DNA of 64,000 nucleotides from Embleya scabrispora DSM 41855 (GCF_000372745.1 NZ_KB889689.1:26552-90551); one strand, 5' to 3'. Positions 1-8,775 are shown, numbered from the stretch's first letter. Numbers and translations: made by a program. Notes: generated by a model not told the origin, from the letters alone.

Positions 1-51
1 GCTCCGGTTTGTTGAGCCGCGCCAAGGACCCCTGTGACGGCGCCCGGACAC

Positions 52-1293
52 TCACCGACCGGCCTCGACCGGCCTGCCGGTCCCGGCCGCCGCGACCACC
101 TCCAGGACCGCCAGGACGGCCAGGACCACCAGCACGACCAGCAGCACCGAGGACACCGTCGGGTGGTTCCACCAGGCCAGCCAGATCCCGCCGAGGAGGC
201 CCACCGCGGCGTAGATCGGACCCCGCCGCTCGGCCACGAACCGGCCCACCGACCCGGTGCCCAGGCCGGTCCGGGCCAGCGTGCCGCCCGCCGCGTCGGG
301 GCCGACCGCCAAAACCCGCCGGATCGTCGGGGCGGGCCGCGCCGGGCCGACCAGGAAGGCGGCGACGGCGATCGCGGCGGCGACGACCGCCAGCGTGCGG
401 GTGGTCTGGCGCAGGAACCGCACCAGCGCGTCGAAGATCGCCGCCCCCGCGTCCCGGGAGATCTGCGGCGGCAACTCGTCCAGGTAGTACCGGCGGGCGA
501 CGGCGAGTGCGATCGCGAGCAGGAGCAGGGCGAGCAGGGTGCCCAGGGCCGCCCACATGATCACCCGGCGGCGACGCGGTGCCACGCATACGCCCACGAC
601 GAAGAGCAGCACCACCACGATCGGCAACCACGTGCCCGCGGTGTTCAGGAGACGGAACGCGTCCTGCCCCTTGCGCAGCCCGTCACGGTGCAGCAGCACG
701 AACCGACGGTCGGTGCTCGGGATGTTCGTCGCGATCGACAAGCCCTGGCCCGCCAGGCTCTGCCGGACGCGGTCGACCATCGGACCCAGGTCCAGCACCA
801 CCTCGCCGCCGGAGGAGGACACCGCGCCGTCGTCCTTGCCCTCGAGTGCGCTCAGCGCGGACGCGTGAGCGAGGCGGAGCGCGTCGCGCCACACGACGCC
901 GAACGCGTCGGTCGTGACGAACGCGTGCGCGGCCTGCTCGGCCACGCCGCTCAACAGGCTCTGGATCGATCCGGAGACCGGACCGGACCCGTTGTTCGGA
1001 TCCAGCCCGAGCGCCTGGCGCAGCGCGTCGCTCAGCCCGGCCACGTCCACCGCCTGCACGGCGCCCTCGGCCACCCGATCGGCGACCTCGGCCTGGACGG
1101 CCGGGTTCGAGGACAGTGGCGCCATCGTGGCGACGAAACGATCGGTGTCGCCGACCTCGTCGTCCGCCCAGGCGGCCGTCACCGCGACCGGGGTGAGTAC
1201 GCAGGCCAGGGCGAGCAGGACGCACGCCAGGGTGAGCCGCAATCGGTGCCGGCCCCGGACCGGCTCTCCCGATTCGGACGCTGACTCGGACAT
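52..1293 (-). CDS. multi-pass membrane protein with large extracytoplasmic domain
   Basis: I do not recognise a named family. The protein starts with a positively charged N-terminus and a hydrophobic segment (about residues 18-42) that reads as a signal peptide or anchor. A polar domain of about 170 residues follows, then four or five hydrophobic segments in the C-terminal half (LPIVVVLLFVVGVCVA and LLALLLLAIALAVA are the clearest). I chose the ATG at 1293 because GGGGAGG lies 9 nt upstream. A GTG three codons earlier touches that ribosome site and is less likely. A good promoter (1353-1381) lies just upstream. No partner gene is visible, because the next gene diverges. Confidence 0.75.
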   Translation of the reverse strand: MSESASESGEPVRGRHRLRLTLACVLLALACVLTPVAVTAAWADDEVGDTDRFVATMAPLSSNPAVQAEVADRVAEGAVQAVDVAGLSDALRQALGLDPNNGSGPVSGSIQSLLSGVAEQAAHAFVTTDAFGVVWRDALRLAHASALSALEGKDDGAVSSSGGEVVLDLGPMVDRVRQSLAGQGLSIATNIPSTDRRFVLLHRDGLRKGQDAFRLLNTAGTWLPIVVVLLFVVGVCVAPRRRRVIMWAALGTLLALLLLAIALAVARRYYLDELPPQISRDAGAAIFDALVRFLRQTTRTLAVVAAAIAVAAFLVGPARPAPTIRRVLAVGPDAAGGTLARTGLGTGSVGRFVAERRGPIYAAVGLLGGIWLAWWNHPTVSSVLLVVLVVLAVLAVLEVVAAAGTGRPVEAGR

Positions 1294-1352
1294 CGATGTC
1301 ACCCTCCCCGCTCGTTACCAAATGTCCCGGGGCGGGTTCCATCAAATCGGGG

Positions 1353-1381
1353 TATCTACTCCAATGAAGCAAAAGGTGCAA
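1353..1381 (-). promoter_or_regulatory. sigma-70-type promoter for the membrane protein gene
   Basis: On the minus strand, TTGCAC (1376-1381) and TAGATA (1353-1358) are separated by exactly 17 bp. That is a near-consensus housekeeping promoter in an A/T-rich island, about 60 bp upstream of the ATG at 1293. Confidence 0.55.
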
Positions 1382-1504
1382 AATATGACAGGCCGTGCCA
1401 AGGTGCGAGGAGACCGACTTGCAAGGTCGCGGATCCCCGCGACGGCGGGCAATCGGTACGAGGCAAGACCTTCCCGGCCGGCCGGCCGGGGTTGGGAGTA
1501 GGCC

Positions 1505-2008
1505 ATGAACAGCACAACCCGCAGGTCGAGCGCATGGTCCGGGTGGGTGGCTTTCGCCGGATGCACTCTGCTCGTCCTGGGTGTCCTCAACCTCTTCCAG
1601 GGGTTCACGGCACTGTTCTCGGACGGGTACTTCGTCACTCCTTCGGGTGATCTCCTGGTGTGGAACTACAACACATGGGGCGTCATCCTGCTGATCTTCG
1701 GCGGGTTGCAGATGCTCGTCGGCGGGGGACTGCTCACCGGCGCGACCTGGGCCCGTGTGGTCGGTACGTTCCTGGTGATGCTGAACATCATCGGCGAGAT
1801 CGGCTTCCTGGCCGCCCACCCGGTCTGGTCCACCATCGTGATCGCGCTCGACCTGGTGGTCCTGTTCGCGCTGACCGTGCGCTGGGACGCCGCCAAGGGC
1901 TACTTCTCGGACGAGACGGCATCCGAGTGGCAGGCCAGGGACGAAGGACGCCGTGCGGGCGCCGCCTCACATCGCCGGGACGCCGAGCGCGACGAACCGA
2001 TGGCGTAG
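1505..2008 (+). CDS. four-helix membrane protein, DUF7144-like
   Basis: This small integral membrane protein (167 aa) has four hydrophobic segments, at about residues 12-33, 57-78, 82-104 and 108-126, and a polar, charged C-terminal tail rich in Arg, Glu and Asp. Its length, helix spacing and the motif WGVILLIFGGLQ resemble the DUF7144 group of actinobacterial membrane proteins, whose function is unknown. The ATG at 1505 follows GGGAG at short spacing. It is convergent with the kinase gene, with two strong dyads in between. Confidence 0.75.
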   Translation: MNSTTRRSSAWSGWVAFAGCTLLVLGVLNLFQGFTALFSDGYFVTPSGDLLVWNYNTWGVILLIFGGLQMLVGGGLLTGATWARVVGTFLVMLNIIGEIGFLAAHPVWSTIVIALDLVVLFALTVRWDAAKGYFSDETASEWQARDEGRRAGAASHRRDAERDEPMA

Positions 2009-2015
2009 CGGCACT

Positions 2016-2062
2016 CGATCCGCCACGCACGGACCCGGCGGGTTCTCGTGCGTGGCGGATCG
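2016..2062. terminator. 15-bp perfect hairpin
   Basis: The arms 2016-2030 and 2048-2062 are perfectly complementary (CGATCCGCCACGCAC) around a 17-nt loop, 8 nt after the stop of the upstream gene. There is no U-tract, as is usual for high-GC actinomycete terminators. Confidence 0.65.
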
Positions 2063-2070
2063 CCGTCGTC

Positions 2071-2116
2071 CGGGCCCCGTCCGGCGGATCCGCCGAGATC
2101 CGCCGGACGGGGCCCG
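2071..2116. terminator. 20-bp perfect hairpin, bidirectional terminator
   Basis: The arms 2071-2090 and 2097-2116 pair perfectly over 20 bp with a 6-nt loop. With the hairpin at 2016-2062 it separates two convergent genes, so it probably stops transcripts from both sides. Confidence 0.8.
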
Positions 2117-2127
2117 GCCCATCGGTA

Positions 2128-3792
2128 CTACGAGCGCAACCACATCGCCTCCTGCCCGCGGCCGTGGGCGTCGAGGAAACGGGCGAGCCGACCCGCCGCC
2201 GCCGGATGACCCTCGGCCAGGGCACGGCGGTACATCTCCTCCGCCTCGCGGGCGCGACCGCGGTGCTCCAGCAGCCCGGCGAGGCCGATCGCGGAGTCCG
2301 GGTGCCCCTCGGTGAACGCGCGGCGGTAGAGCTTCTCCGCCTCCTTCAGCCGGCCGCGCGCACCCAGCAACCCGGCCAGGTTGATCGCGGCGTCCGGATG
2401 ACCCTGCGCGTAGGCGTGCCGGAACAACTGCTCGGCCTCGTCCGGGCGACCGGAGCCGGCGAGGAGCAGGCCGAGGTGGTTCGCCGCGTCGTCGTGGCCG
2501 TGTGCCGAGGCGTGCCGGAAGAGCATCTCGGCCTCCGGAGCCCGGCCGAGCCGCACCAGCAGCCGGCCCAGGTTGTTCGCGGCGTCCGGGTGGCCCTGTG
2601 CCAACGCGCGGCGATACAACTCCTCGGCCTCGCCGGTTCGGTCGTGGGCAGCGAGCAGGTCGGCGAGATCGTTCGCGGCCTCCGGGTGGTTGCGGGCCAG
2701 CGCCTCGCGGTACAGCGCCTCGGCCTCGGTCTCGCGGCCGGTGTCCGCGAGGTGGTAGGCGAGTTGCACGGCGGCGTCCGGATCACCGGCCGCCGCCGCC
2801 CGGCGCAGCCGCGGCTCGTCATCCTCGACGGAGGCCGTGCCGGACGCCGCGACCGGGGTCGGGAACGCAGCCGGGGCGGGCGGGCCGAGCGGGGGCCGCG
2901 AGGGGGCGGGCGGGGGCGCTACCGGCGGAGCAGGCATCAGCGGCGGTGCGGCGGGCGGCCGAGGGCGGTCCGCCGGGGCCGGCGGGGGCGGCTCGGTAAG
3001 CCGCGCGGCGACCGAGGCCGCGTCGGCGGGGCGCTGTGCGGGGTCCTTCGCCAACAGGTCCAGGACCAACCGGCTCAGCTGTGGCGGCACGTTCGCGCGG
3101 CGCCGCTCGGGAGGTTCCGGGATCGCCTCGAGCTGGGCGTACACCGTGGCGGCGGCGTCGCCGGTGCCGAACGGCGGGGCGCCGGTGAGCAGTTCGTAGA
3201 GCACACAGCCCAGTGCGTACAGGTCCGAGCGCGGCTCGGCGGCCCGCCCGCGCAGCCGCTCCGGCGCGGTGTAGGCAAGCGTGCCCAGCAGGCGCGTGCC
3301 GGTCGCGGCGACCGCCGCGAGGTGCTCGGCCAGGCCGAGGTCGAGCACCCGCACCCGGCCGTCCTCGCACACGAACAGGTCGGTGGGCTTGAGGTCGCCG
3401 TGCACCAGGCCGGCCCGATGCGCGTGTTCGAGCGCGGCACAGACCTGCGCCGCCCACGCCGCCACGCTCGCCGGCTCGGGCAGGCCCGCGCGCAGCATCG
3501 CCCGCAGGTCGCGGCCGGTGAGCAACTCGGTGACCAGGAACGGGGTGCCGTCGGTGTCCTGCCCGACGTCGAGGACGGCGACCAGGCCCGGATGCTCCAG
3601 TGCCGCCGCGGTGCGCGCCTCGCGCACGAACAGCGCCGCGGCCTCGTCGTCCGGCGGCCCGTGCAGCAGCTTGACCGCCACGTCGCGCGACTCGGTGAGG
3701 TCGCGCGCGGCCCACACCCGACCGAGCCCACCGCGACCGCGCTGTTCGAGGAGTTCGTATCGATCCGCCAGGACCCGACCCACCGCTGTCAC
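2128..3792 (-). CDS. cytosolic serine/threonine protein kinase with C-terminal TPR/Sel1-like repeats
   Basis: The kinase domain (about residues 10-265) has a glycine loop GRGGLG (19-24), the ATP lysine K41 (VAVK), a catalytic loop HGDLKP in which HRD reads HGD (Asp133 kept), and DLG in place of DFG (Asp151 kept). A Pro/Ala-rich linker follows. From about residue 320 to the end there are roughly seven 36-residue helical repeats built on the theme AE-LYRRALA-GHP-AA--LA. There is no transmembrane segment, unlike most actinomycete PknB-type kinases, so it is probably a soluble signalling protein that binds partners through the repeats. It starts at GTG 3792 with GAGGGAG about 6 nt upstream. The key lysine and both aspartates are present, so activity is likely. 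Confidence 0.9.
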   Translation of the reverse strand: MTAVGRVLADRYELLEQRGRGGLGRVWAARDLTESRDVAVKLLHGPPDDEAAALFVREARTAAALEHPGLVAVLDVGQDTDGTPFLVTELLTGRDLRAMLRAGLPEPASVAAWAAQVCAALEHAHRAGLVHGDLKPTDLFVCEDGRVRVLDLGLAEHLAAVAATGTRLLGTLAYTAPERLRGRAAEPRSDLYALGCVLYELLTGAPPFGTGDAAATVYAQLEAIPEPPERRRANVPPQLSRLVLDLLAKDPAQRPADAASVAARLTEPPPPAPADRPRPPAAPPLMPAPPVAPPPAPSRPPLGPPAPAAFPTPVAASGTASVEDDEPRLRRAAAAGDPDAAVQLAYHLADTGRETEAEALYREALARNHPEAANDLADLLAAHDRTGEAEELYRRALAQGHPDAANNLGRLLVRLGRAPEAEMLFRHASAHGHDDAANHLGLLLAGSGRPDEAEQLFRHAYAQGHPDAAINLAGLLGARGRLKEAEKLYRRAFTEGHPDSAIGLAGLLEHRGRAREAEEMYRRALAEGHPAAAGRLARFLDAHGRGQEAMWLRS

Positions 3793-3811
3793 GACATCTC
3801 CCTCGTCCCGG

Positions 3812-4774
3812 TCATCGTCCGGGGAGATCCTGCCGCACCGGCGGCCGATCGGCGGCCTTCGGGTCGGGTCCGGCGACCGGCCGGCGGGCGCCGCCCCGGG
3901 AGACCGCGACGCCGGCCAGGCACAGCGCGCCGCCGACGAAGGTCAGCGGGCCGGGCACCTCGCTCAGGAACACCCAGGCGAGCAGCACCACGATGGCCGG
4001 CACCGCGTAGGTGGTGCTGCCCATTTTGCCCGCGGTGGTGCGGGCCAGTGCGTACGCCCAGGTGGTGAAGCCCAGAGCGGTGGGGAAGACGCCCAGGTAG
4101 ATCACGTTGAGCGTGGCCGACAGCGGTGCGTGGGCGCCCTGTTCGACCAGTTGCCCGGCGAACGGCAGGCAGCACGACATGCCGATGAAGCAGCCGTACG
4201 CGGTGACCTGGAGCGCGGAGGTGTGCCGCAGCGCGGGCTTTTGCGCCACCACGCCGGCCGCGTAGGACAGCGCGGCGAGCACGCACAGGCCCACGCCCAG
4301 CAGCGGGGCCCCGCCGCCGTCGGACATCGAGACGCCCACCACCACCGCGCCCGCGAACGAGACGCCGATGCCGGCCAGCAGACGCGGTGCGAAGCCCTCC
4401 TTGAGCAACCAGCCGCCGAGCAGCGCGATCGCGATCGGGCCGATGTTGACCACCATCGCCGCGGTGCCCGCGTCCACCTTGCGCTCGCCCCAGTTCAGCA
4501 CCCCCATGTACACGCCGAACCACAGCACGCCGGAGAGCACGATGCCGGGCCACGCGGCGCGCGGCGGGAAACCCTCGCGGCGGACCAGCACGATCGTGCC
4601 GAGCACCAGCGAACCGGCGAGCATCCGGCCCAGGGCCAACGCCCCGGGCGCGAAGTGCTCGCCCGCGCTGCGGATGGACACGAACGCGGACGCCCAGAAG
4701 ACGACCGTGACCGCGGCCGCCGCGACGGCGCGCCGATCGACGCCGGTCGCCGGGCGAAGACCTGTATCCGACAT
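3812..4774 (-). CDS. EamA-family (drug/metabolite transporter) permease
   Basis: The protein has 320 residues and ten hydrophobic segments arranged as two five-helix EamA halves. Typical motifs include FWASAFVSIR in helix 1, LGGWLLKEGF at the end of the first half, and VFLSEVPGPLTFVGGALCLAGV in the second. This family exports or imports small metabolites; the substrate cannot be read from sequence. The ATG at 4774 has AGAGGGG 8 nt upstream, so longer in-frame extensions are not needed. It lies 19 bp upstream of the TPR kinase on the same strand, so the two may be co-transcribed. Confidence 0.88.
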   Translation of the reverse strand: MSDTGLRPATGVDRRAVAAAAVTVVFWASAFVSIRSAGEHFAPGALALGRMLAGSLVLGTIVLVRREGFPPRAAWPGIVLSGVLWFGVYMGVLNWGERKVDAGTAAMVVNIGPIAIALLGGWLLKEGFAPRLLAGIGVSFAGAVVVGVSMSDGGGAPLLGVGLCVLAALSYAAGVVAQKPALRHTSALQVTAYGCFIGMSCCLPFAGQLVEQGAHAPLSATLNVIYLGVFPTALGFTTWAYALARTTAGKMGSTTYAVPAIVVLLAWVFLSEVPGPLTFVGGALCLAGVAVSRGGARRPVAGPDPKAADRPPVRQDLPGR

Positions 4775-4994
4775 CGCGTGGACCCCTCTGTGCCGGCGGC
4801 CCGGGTCGGCCGCCTTCCAAGCGTTCACCGGTGGCGGACGCGCTTGCGAGTAACGACGGTAGGGGCGGGTCGTTTCGGCACCCACCGAATCGTCGGCCGC
4901 CCCGATCCGGGGCCGGGCCACGGCGACCCGAACCGGTGATGCAGCATGGTGGTTTCGCGCCGCGTCCCCGCGCCGGCACAAGGAGAGTCGCACC

Positions 4995-5771
4995 GTGAGT
5001 CGGAACCCCGCGAGCCATCTGCGCGGCCTCGTCGGATATCCGCGACGCAGCCCGGCGACGTTCGCCGTGCTGATCCTGCTCGCGATCACCGGGGTCGTGG
5101 TGGGCCGGCTCATGTCCGAGGCCGCCGCCGATCGGCTCCTGGACGAGATCAGCACGAACCTCGACAATCTGCACCATCATCCGGTGCGCGCGATGGCGGG
5201 CAGCCTGATGGTCGCGGACGTGCACGGCACCCTGCTCGGCAATGTGCTGACGATCGGGTTCGGGCTCGGGGTGTGCATGGCGTTCCTGGAGCACCGGGTC
5301 GGCACACTGCGGGCGGTCGGCGTCACGGTGCTCGGACACGTGGGTGCGACGCTCGTCACGGCGGTGGTGCTGATCGTGGCGATCGACGCCGGGACCTATC
5401 CGCCGGACACCCGGTACACGCTCGACTACGGGGTGAGCTACGCCTCGATGGCGGCCATAGCGGCGGTCACACCACTGCTGCCCGGGCGGCTGCGGCCCTG
5501 GTGGGCGCTCGCGTGCCTGCTGTACCCGTTCTCGTCCGTGCAGTGGTTCGGTGATCTCCCGGACTTCACCACGATCGGGCACGTCTCGGCGGCGCTGATC
5601 GGCCTCGGGTCCGGGTTCCTGTTCTCGGGACGGCTGCGGCCGGCGTCGCGTCGGGCGCCGGCCGCAGCCGCGCTGTCGCCGGTCGCGCTCCCCCCGGCCG
5701 CGGACGCGCTCCCGGAGGTCGCCGGGAACGGGCCGGCGCAGCCGGGTGGGGCGCCTTCGGGTCAGACCTGA
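4995..5771 (+). CDS. rhomboid-like membrane protein
   Basis: The protein has 258 residues and about six hydrophobic segments, with a Pro/Ala-rich cytosolic tail. It resembles the actinobacterial rhomboid-like group, with an N-terminal helix, a soluble loop containing NLDNLHHHPVRAM, and then a membrane core. The core has GVSYAS where active rhomboid proteases have GxSG, and GHVSAALIGLGSGF in the helix that carries the catalytic His. The serine motif is therefore altered, and protease activity is uncertain. It starts at GTG 4995 behind AGGAGA. Its 3' end overlaps the convergent gene by 10 bp. Confidence 0.8.
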   Translation: MSRNPASHLRGLVGYPRRSPATFAVLILLAITGVVVGRLMSEAAADRLLDEISTNLDNLHHHPVRAMAGSLMVADVHGTLLGNVLTIGFGLGVCMAFLEHRVGTLRAVGVTVLGHVGATLVTAVVLIVAIDAGTYPPDTRYTLDYGVSYASMAAIAAVTPLLPGRLRPWWALACLLYPFSSVQWFGDLPDFTTIGHVSAALIGLGSGFLFSGRLRPASRRAPAAAALSPVALPPAADALPEVAGNGPAQPGGAPSGQT

Positions 5772-6238
5772 ACCGGCGGCACCCGCCACTCGATCTGCAC
5801 GCGCTCCTCCAGCGGCAGCTCCTCCGGGCCGAGCGCCACGTGGTCGATGACGTAGCGGAAGAGCAGCACCACGGCGTCGGACTCCATGTCCGGCAGGGTC
5901 TCGCGGGTGGCCCCGAGCACGTCCAGGAGCAGCACCGGGTCGGACTCCAACTCCTCGATCTCCTCGGCCAGTTCGGCATCGAGGTCGTCACCGGCGGCGA
6001 GTGCCGCGATGGACCGGGCGACGAAGGCGGGCTCGGACTCCAGGCGGACCAGCACCTGCTCGGTGACGAACGCGTCGAGCAGATCGGCGTCGATGTCGAT
6101 GCCGCCGCCGGCGCACCCGCACCCGTCGCCGCAACCGCCGGTCGCGCTGACGTCCTCCAGGGTGAGGGGGGTGCCGATGGCGGAGAGGGAGATCGGCTGG
6201 ACCGAGTCGTCGGACGCGGGGAAGTCGGAGGAGGACAC
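5762..6238 (-). CDS. conserved acidic protein with a Cys-rich GCGDGCGC motif
   Basis: I do not recognise this protein. It is about 158 aa, strongly acidic, and carries a short cysteine cluster (GGCGDGCGCAGG) near residues 33-44 that could bind a metal or cluster. The rest looks helical with many Glu, Asp and Leu. I chose GTG 6238 because GAAGGG lies about 5 nt upstream; the ORF stays open for 29 more codons but without a ribosome site. It diverges from cspA across a 295-bp region and converges on the rhomboid-like gene with a 10-bp overlap. Confidence 0.7.
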   Translation of the reverse strand: MSSSDFPASDDSVQPISLSAIGTPLTLEDVSATGGCGDGCGCAGGGIDIDADLLDAFVTEQVLVRLESEPAFVARSIAALAAGDDLDAELAEEIEELESDPVLLLDVLGATRETLPDMESDAVVLLFRYVIDHVALGPEELPLEERVQIEWRVPPVQV

Positions 6239-6403
6239 GCGAACCCTTCGGATGGTTGGGAGGTCGGCCGGGGGGCCGGCGGAGCGTCCATGGTCGCACC
6301 CGGTGTCCGAGTGCGCGGCCGGCACAAGATCGAGGGGATCCCGCCGGCTCGGCCGTCCGGCGTGCTAACGTTAATTGCTGCTGTGGTTCCCATGGAATTT
6401 TCT

Positions 6404-6445
6404 GTGCGCCTGCTGGTTGTAGCCAACAGGTGCACTTTTGTTTTT
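6404..6445 (+). promoter_or_regulatory. terminator-like hairpin in the cspA leader (attenuator or small-RNA end)
   Basis: The arms 6404-6416 and 6423-6435 form a 13-position stem with one G-U pair and one mismatch around a 6-nt loop. TTTTGTTTTT (6436-6445) follows directly. This is a textbook factor-independent terminator, unusual in such GC-rich DNA, and it sits about 90 bp upstream of the cspA start in the same direction. Confidence 0.65.
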
Positions 6446-6484
6446 CCGGTGTCCAACTCCGGGCGGGGTAATCAGCAACGATTC

Positions 6485-6526
6485 GGGTCTCGCAGGGTGC
6501 GAGATCCCGGTACTGCCCCGAAGGGG
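6485..6526 (+). promoter_or_regulatory. two leader hairpins before cspA, the second covering the ribosome site
   Basis: Arms 6485-6494 and 6498-6508 make a 10-bp stem with one bulge and a GGG loop. Immediately downstream, CCCC (6516-6519) can pair with GGGG (6523-6526), which is the core of the Shine-Dalgarno sequence AGGGGAAG (6522-6529). The arrangement would allow temperature-dependent or structure-dependent control of cspA translation. This is inference from pairing only. Confidence 0.45.
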
Positions 6527-6533
6527 AAGATAC

Positions 6534-6737
6534 GTGGCTACTGGCACCGTGAAGTGGTTCAACGGCGAAAAGGGCTTCGGCTTCATCGAGCAGGACGGTG
6601 GCGGCCCCGACGTCTTCGCCCACTACTCGAACATCAACGCTCAGGGCTTCCGTGAGCTGCAGGAAGGCCAGAAGGTCTCCTTCGACGTCACGCAGGGCCA
6701 GAAGGGCCCGCAGGCGGAGAACATCAACATCGTCTGA
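6534..6737 (+). CDS. cspA: cold-shock protein (CspA family)
   Basis: A single cold-shock domain of 67 residues carries both RNA-binding motifs intact: KGFGFI (RNP1) and VFAHYS (RNP2-type). It begins with the classic [13 protein letters not shown]. Such proteins are small OB-fold RNA/DNA chaperones that melt mRNA structure, and in actinomycetes many copies are constitutive. GTG 6534 is the start, with AAGGGGAAG just upstream. A terminator follows at 6772-6799, and a DEAD-box helicase gene, a usual cold-shock partner, lies downstream. The leader is unusually structured. Confidence 0.97.
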   Translation: MATGTVKWFNGEKGFGFIEQDGGGPDVFAHYSNINAQGFRELQEGQKVSFDVTQGQKGPQAENINIV

Positions 6738-6771
6738 CCTGTCTCATGGGCGTGGCTCCGGCCGCGCAGCG

Positions 6772-6799
6772 AGGGCCCGCGCCGCAAGGTGCGGGCCCT
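6772..6799 (+). terminator. cspA terminator hairpin
   Basis: AGGGCCCGC (6772-6780) and GCGGGCCCT (6791-6799) form a perfect 9-bp GC stem 35 bp after the cspA stop. Confidence 0.7.
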
Positions 6800-7115
6800 T
6801 CCCGTGGCCGGCGGCCCCTACGGGGCGACGGTCCTTCCGATCGGGAAGGCCACGGTGCACCACCCCAGGCGGACGCCCCATGTCCGCCGATCAGGACCCT
6901 GCCCGACGCGACCTCGTCGCGCGGCCTCGCACGGTCCGGCACATCGGCCGCCGCTCTTCGGCAGGCGCCCGACCGTTGCGCACTATCTCGACGCGAGTGA
7001 CCCGAGTCACCACGTCGGTTCTTTTTCAGCTAGTCCGGCTCGTTCTTGCGACTCCTTGTGCGGCGTCATGCCGCGGAGACGTCCTCGATACGCGCCGCAT
7101 CGAGGAAGGTTCTCC
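6800..7115. other. helicase leader region without a gene
   Basis: Between the cspA terminator and the helicase start I see no convincing gene. Open frames here are short and lack ribosome sites. A small dyad (GTGAC-CCGA-GTCAC) around 6997-7010 is followed by a T-rich stretch (GGTTCTTTTTCAGC, 7017-7030). Promoter elements for the helicase are expected here, but none matches consensus well. Confidence 0.4.
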
Positions 7116-8684
7116 ATGAATCGCACCCCCCGTTCCAACGACCGATACAGCCGCAGCGGCGGCACCTCCGGCGGCCGCAGTGGCGGTTACGGCGGCGGCT
7201 CCGGTGGCGGCCGAGGCCGCGGCGGCGCCCCGTCGGGCAACCGTCGCAAGCCGATGACCGCGGGTCCCGTGGCCGAGTTCGCGCTGCCGGTCAGCACCAC
7301 GCCGTCGCTGCCCGCGGTGGGCTCGTTCGCCGAGCTGGACATGCCCAAGCCGCTGCTGTCCGCGCTCACCCGTCAGGGTGTCACCGAGCCGTTCCCGATC
7401 CAGGCGGCCACGCTGCCCAACGCGCTGGTCGGCCGGGACGTGCTCGGTCGCGGTCGGACCGGCTCGGGCAAGACGCTCGCGTTCGGCCTCGCGCTGCTCG
7501 CCCGGATCGCCGGTCGTCGGGCCGAGAGCAAGCAGCCGCTCGCCCTGGTCCTGGTGCCCACCCGCGAACTCGCGCAGCAGGTCACCGACGCGCTGATGCC
7601 GTACGCCAACTCGGTCCAGCTGCGGATGACCACGGTCGTCGGCGGCATGTCGATCGGCCGTCAGGCCAGCTCGCTGCGCAACGGCGCCGAGGTCGTGGTG
7701 GCCACTCCGGGCCGACTCAAGGACCTGATCGACCGCGGCGACGCGCGGCTGGACGCGGTCGGCATCACGGTGCTCGACGAGGCCGACCAGATGGCCGACA
7801 TGGGCTTCATGCCGCAGGTCACCGCGCTGCTCGACCAGGTGCAGCCGGACGGCCAGCGGATGTTGTTCTCGGCCACGCTCGACCGCAACGTCGACCGCCT
7901 GGTCAAGCGCTTCCTGTCCGACCCGGTCGTGCACTCGGTCGACCCCTCGCAGGGCGCGGTCACCACGATGGAGCACCACGTGCTGCACGTGACCGAGGCC
8001 GACAAGCACACCGCCGCGACGCACATCGCGGCGCGTGAGGGCCGGGTGATCATGTTCATGGACACCAAGCACGCGGTGGACCGGCTCACCCGCCAGATGT
8101 TGCAGAGCGGCGTCCGCGCCGCGGCGCTGCACGGCGGCAAGTCGCAGCCGCAACGCACCCGCACCCTGGAGCAGTTCAAGAGCGGGCACGTCACCGCGCT
8201 GATCGCGACCAACGTCGCGGCGCGCGGGATCCACGTGGACGGCCTGGACCTGGTCGTCAACATCGACCCGCCGACCGACCACAAGGACTACCTGCACCGC
8301 GGCGGTCGTACCGCGCGCGCCGGCGAGTCGGGCAGCGTCGTGACGCTGGTCACGCCGAACCAGCGCCGGGAGATGGCCCGCCTGATGATGATCGCCGGCA
8401 TCGAGGCGTCGACCATCCAGGTCCGCTCGGGCGACGAGGAGCTCACCCGGGTCACCGGCGCGCAGGTGCCCTCCGGCATCCCGGTCGTGATCTCCTCGCC
8501 GGTCTCCGAGACCCCGCGTCGCGGTGGCTCGGCCGGTGGCCGCGGTCGCGGTCGCCGTCCCGGCCAGGGTGGCGGCAGTGGTACCGGACGTCGTCCGTCC
8601 ACCGCAGCCGGTGCCTCCTCGGCCCGTACCGGTGGATCCACCGCCGGTGGGGCCGCCCCGCGCCGGCGTACCGCCGCCGCGTAG
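7116..8684 (+). CDS. DEAD-box ATP-dependent RNA helicase
   Basis: This 522-aa helicase has every core motif: Q-motif region (GVTEPFPIQ), Walker A (GRTGSGKT), PTRELAQQ, TPGR, VLDEADQM (DEAD), SAT, and the C-terminal motifs RGIHVDGLDLV and HRGGRTARAG. Gly/Arg/Tyr-rich tails flank the core, GRSGGYGGGSGGGRGRG at the start and GGRGRGRRPGQGG near the end, as in RNA-binding cold-shock helicases. It unwinds structured RNA, probably in ribosome assembly or mRNA decay. ATG 7116 has GAGGAAGG 7 nt upstream; the in-frame extension upstream lacks a ribosome site and looks unlike protein. A terminator follows at 8736-8775. Confidence 0.96.
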   Translation: MNRTPRSNDRYSRSGGTSGGRSGGYGGGSGGGRGRGGAPSGNRRKPMTAGPVAEFALPVSTTPSLPAVGSFAELDMPKPLLSALTRQGVTEPFPIQAATLPNALVGRDVLGRGRTGSGKTLAFGLALLARIAGRRAESKQPLALVLVPTRELAQQVTDALMPYANSVQLRMTTVVGGMSIGRQASSLRNGAEVVVATPGRLKDLIDRGDARLDAVGITVLDEADQMADMGFMPQVTALLDQVQPDGQRMLFSATLDRNVDRLVKRFLSDPVVHSVDPSQGAVTTMEHHVLHVTEADKHTAATHIAAREGRVIMFMDTKHAVDRLTRQMLQSGVRAAALHGGKSQPQRTRTLEQFKSGHVTALIATNVAARGIHVDGLDLVVNIDPPTDHKDYLHRGGRTARAGESGSVVTLVTPNQRREMARLMMIAGIEASTIQVRSGDEELTRVTGAQVPSGIPVVISSPVSETPRRGGSAGGRGRGRRPGQGGGSGTGRRPSTAAGASSARTGGSTAGGAAPRRRTAAA

Positions 8685-8735
8685 TCGTCATCCGCCGGTC
8701 GGCCGGCGGGAACGCTCGCGAGCGATCGCCGACTT

Positions 8736-8775
8736 CGAGGCCGCGTCCGGGGTTTCCTTCCCGGGCGCGGCCTCG
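8736..8775 (+). terminator. 16-bp hairpin after the helicase gene
   Basis: Arms 8736-8751 and 8760-8775 pair over 16 positions with one G-U wobble and an 8-nt loop (GTTTCCTT). Confidence 0.75.
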
